From: JBQTIM01 sp052388135
Lineage (GTDB): Bacteria; Elusimicrobiota; Elusimicrobia; FEN-1173
DNA length: 24,140 bases
Direction: 5' to 3'
NCBI GenBank assembly: GCA_052388135.1
Contig: JBQTIM010000118.1
Span: 1 to 24,140, forward strand
Below are positions 21,800 to 24,140 of the stretch, one piece after another (the first letter of the stretch is position 1; each line of letters opens with the position of its first letter). A program made the position numbers and the translations under genes. The notes beneath the pieces are model-generated. The model was given only the letters and a program-made list of their open reading frames with translations, made no database searches and was not told the origin of the DNA.

Positions 21800-24140
21800 A
21801 TGCGGACTACTTGGACATCTTTTTTGAATCTCCAAACCGGGAAACGCCTGGCGGCGTTTTCCCTAGCGGCGATCTATTTCTTCGTGAATGTGGCGGGTGC
21901 GCACGCGGCCGAGGCGGGGTTCTGGGCGGAACGGCGCCGCGCGGTGGAAAAAATGAAATCGCCCTCCACGGCGCGGGCGCTGCCTCTCCTGGAGGCGGAT
22001 AAAGCGGCCCGCTCGGGCCTCACGGCGGAGCAGCACCGGCTCATCGCCCAACTTCCGCGCGCCGCCAACCTCAACTTCACCATCACCGAAGGCCTGCCGC
22101 CCTCGGTGGTTTCTTCAGCCAAAACCCCGCAAGCCCGCCCGCCCGCCGGCCCGGCCAAAGACTCGGCGGCCTGGCTGTCCACGCTGGTTCTCCCCTACGG
22201 CTCCCTGCGGGACGTCCACCTCTCGGCCACGGCGGGGGCGCCTTTGGTCATCCACATCCAAGACGCCCACGGGCTTGAGGACGCCCAGCGCAACATGGCC
22301 CGCATGATCCGCGGCCTGCGCGAAACCCGGGGCGTCAGCCTGGTGGGACTGGAAGGCGCCCAGGGCGGCTTCGCGCTGGAACCCTACCGCGCGTTCCCCG
22401 ACGCCGACATCAACCGCGGCATCGCCGACTACTTCCTGCGCGAAGGCTACATCGGCGGGGCGGAATTCGAAGGCCTCACCGCGCCGGCGCCGCCGCTGCT
22501 CTGGGGCACCGAAGACCTCTCGCTCTACGAACGCAACATCCAAGCCTTCAAAGACTCCCTCAAAAACAAACCCGCCGTCCACGAAGCCCTGACCGCCCTG
22601 CGGACCGCCGCCGACGCCGCCAAAGAAAAAATCTACTCGCCGGCTCTCCAAGAGTTCGACCGCCGGTTCAGCGCCTACAAAGAAGGCCGCGACGGCCTGG
22701 GCGCCTACGCCCGCTACCTCATGGACGCCCGCGCCGGCCGCGGCGGCGCGCTGGGCAACCTGCATCTCCTCTTAAACGCCCTGGAATGGGAAGAAAGCCT
22801 CGACTTCAAAGCCGTGGAACGCGAACGCCTGCAGCTGGTGGAAGAACTGGCCAAAACCCTCTCCGAACCCGAGCTCAACCGGCTGGTCCAGCGCAGCCTC
22901 GACCACCGCCTGGGCCGCCTCACCTACGGCGACTACTACCGGTTCCTCCGCGAACTCTGCCGCGCCAACGGCGTCCGGCTGGACGCCTTCCGGCAGGTGG
23001 ACGCCTACATCACCTACGTCCTCCTGGCCGAAAAAATCAACCGCAACGAGCTCCTCGTGGAACTCGCCCGGGCCGAAGAAGCCGCCCAAGACGCCCTGGC
23101 CGCCGCGCCGGCGCAAAAACGCCTGGCCGCCGCCTCCCGCGCCCTCCTCCTCCTGGACAAACTGGCCGGCCACGCCATGACCATGCCCGACTGGACCTAC
23201 TACGAAACGCGGCGCAAGGAAATCCTCGCCGTGGGCGCCGAGCTCCAAGCCCTGCACCCCGCCGCGGCCGGCGCCCCCGCCGCCGGCCTGGCCGAGCTCA
23301 TAAAACCCTTCGAAGAATTCTGCCTCTACGCCGTGCGCCGCAACAACGCCCTGGTGGAAAACCTCCTGGCGAAAATGAAGACCGAAAAAACCCGCTCCGC
23401 CATCCTGGTGGCCGGCGGGTTCCACACCGACGGGCTCACCCAGGTCCTGCGCGGCAAAGACGTCTCCTACGTGGTCATCACGCCCAAGATCAACGAAGTC
23501 CCCAAGGACAACAAAGCCCTGGACGTCCTGGCCCGCGACCCCCTGCCCCTGGAAAAGCTCCTGGCCGGCGAAAAAATATTCCTCCTGTCGCCGCGAGGCA
23601 CGGCCATCGCGCCCGCGGGCGAGCCGGGCGCCCGCGCGCGGAACACCATGGAGAACCTGGCCGTGGGCCTGCAGACGGCGCTGGGTTTGGAAAAAATTGA
23701 CTCCGCCGTGGCGGACCAAATCATCCAAGAGGTTGAACGCCTGGGCCAAGACCTCACCGGCGCCGATGTGGACGTTCAGCCCGATGAAAAACTCTCCCGC
23801 GCCGGCTACCAAGTCGCCCGCGTCTCCATAACGCCCACGGGCGCCAAAAAACCCGTGGTCTACCTCATCGCCTCCGCGACGGAAGACAAGAAACACCTCC
23901 TCGACACCCAAGGCCCGTCCCGCGAAGACTTGGTTCTGGAGGGGGACATCAACACCGCCGCCGAAGGCGAAGAAGTGCAGCGCACCGCCTTCCGCGTTTA
24001 CCGCCACCGTTCCCTGGCCCAATCCTTTACGCTCCCGTTCCGCGGCCTGGGCCGCACCCTGGCGGCCCTGGCCGGCAAAACCCGCGCCGCTGGCAAAGGC
24101 TCGCTGAAGTTCGTGGAAGCCTTGGTTTATATGGTCTTGG
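21800..24140 (+). CDS. Large secreted protein with TraB/ChaN/EreA-like motifs (3' end outside window)
   Basis: Open reading frame of at least 780 residues, running off the window. Signal peptide MRTTWTSFLNLQTGKRLAAF..IYFFVNVAGAHA with probable cleavage after A36. A catalytic-type region begins with VIHIQDAH (H152, D155, H157), then SLVGLEG (E185). A long helical part follows, and at the end SAILVAGGFHTDGL (H542) and VVITPKI. The paired HxxxxH / GLEG / GGFH pattern resembles the TIKI/TraB/ChaN/EreA superfamily, but I cannot run a profile search. Residues from about 565 onward are of unknown family. Start ATG 21800 has AAGGG 6 nt upstream. Codon use shifts towards GAA and AAA compared with the GAG/AAG-rich genes upstream. 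Proteins with this start are, to my recollection, frequent in Omnitrophota and Elusimicrobiota and can be very long. Confidence 0.7.
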   Translation, partial: MRTTWTSFLNLQTGKRLAAFSLAAIYFFVNVAGAHAAEAGFWAERRRAVEKMKSPSTARALPLLEADKAARSGLTAEQHRLIAQLPRAANLNFTITEGLPPSVVSSAKTPQARPPAGPAKDSAAWLSTLVLPYGSLRDVHLSATAGAPLVIHIQDAHGLEDAQRNMARMIRGLRETRGVSLVGLEGAQGGFALEPYRAFPDADINRGIADYFLREGYIGGAEFEGLTAPAPPLLWGTEDLSLYERNIQAFKDSLKNKPAVHEALTALRTAADAAKEKIYSPALQEFDRRFSAYKEGRDGLGAYARYLMDARAGRGGALGNLHLLLNALEWEESLDFKAVERERLQLVEELAKTLSEPELNRLVQRSLDHRLGRLTYGDYYRFLRELCRANGVRLDAFRQVDAYITYVLLAEKINRNELLVELARAEEAAQDALAAAPAQKRLAAASRALLLLDKLAGHAMTMPDWTYYETRRKEILAVGAELQALHPAAAGAPAAGLAELIKPFEEFCLYAVRRNNALVENLLAKMKTEKTRSAILVAGGFHTDGLTQVLRGKDVSYVVITPKINEVPKDNKALDVLARDPLPLEKLLAGEKIFLLSPRGTAIAPAGEPGARARNTMENLAVGLQTALGLEKIDSAVADQIIQEVERLGQDLTGADVDVQPDEKLSRAGYQVARVSITPTGAKKPVVYLIASATEDKKHLLDTQGPSREDLVLEGDINTAAEGEEVQRTAFRVYRHRSLAQSFTLPFRGLGRTLAALAGKTRAAGKGSLKFVEALVYMVL

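Noticed and set aside
22772..24022. 416-codon minus-strand open frame
   Set aside because: Opposite the last + strand gene, which has a signal peptide, ribosome binding site and conserved-looking motifs.
1..24140. tRNA, rRNA, insertion sequence or phage genes
   Set aside because: No cloverleaf, rRNA segment, transposase, integrase or attachment-site duplication was recognised on either strand.

Overview
The window is a compact, GC-rich bacterial chromosome segment in which every supported gene lies on the + strand. The gene set is Gram-negative in character: type IV pilin-like proteins with unusual giant or Lamin-tail architectures, a FecR-domain secreted protein, an outer-membrane beta-barrel, a 2060-residue surface protein ending in a FlgD-Ig-like domain, a PorV/PorQ-family protein and a type I 3-dehydroquinate dehydratase. 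The mix recalls Elusimicrobiota, Omnitrophota or a neighbouring poorly cultured phylum. That is a style judgement made without any database search.

Layout: (1) 1-187 is intergenic, with a 14-bp-stem REP-like palindrome and the first heptanucleotide palindrome. (2) 188-6393 is a pseudopilin cluster: PilX-like, PilV-like (871 aa, Lamin-tail plus carboxypeptidase-regulatory domains), PilW/PulJ-like, and a second PilX-like paralogue, with overlapping or near-overlapping junctions after 1710. (3) 6490-10629 is a housekeeping run, tmk-holB-metG-tatD. (4) 10681-20880 is an envelope run: FecR-domain protein, beta-barrel, giant modular protein and PorV-like protein. (5) 20921-21655 is aroD, behind a near-perfect sigma70 promoter that predicts a leaderless mRNA. 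(6) From 21800 the window ends inside a large secreted protein with TraB/ChaN/EreA-like motifs, still open at 24140.

The most unusual signal is a set of degenerate heptanucleotide tandem repeats arranged as palindromes: a purine-rich arm upstream and its pyrimidine-rich reverse complement downstream, 40-110 bases apart. There are at least five copies and three sequence families (AGGGGTT, GATGAAG, GTGAACA types). All are in the same orientation relative to the gene. Four overlap the start and leader/signal-peptide region of exported proteins. One is inserted in frame inside the essential enzyme MetG, adding about 30 residues. In the coding copies of the AGGGGTT family, the units that would place TAG or TAA in frame are altered, while out-of-frame units keep them. 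This looks like a protein-compatible palindromic element, comparable in concept to Rickettsia palindromic elements and in unit length to cyanobacterial heptameric STRRs.

In likely function, the pilin-like cluster probably forms the tip or minor-pilin complex of a type IV pilus or type II secretion pseudopilus. The FecR/barrel/giant/PorV block probably encodes a cell-surface structure and part of its export or anchoring apparatus. The housekeeping block (dTMP kinase, clamp-loader delta', MetRS, TatD nuclease) is a common bacterial arrangement.
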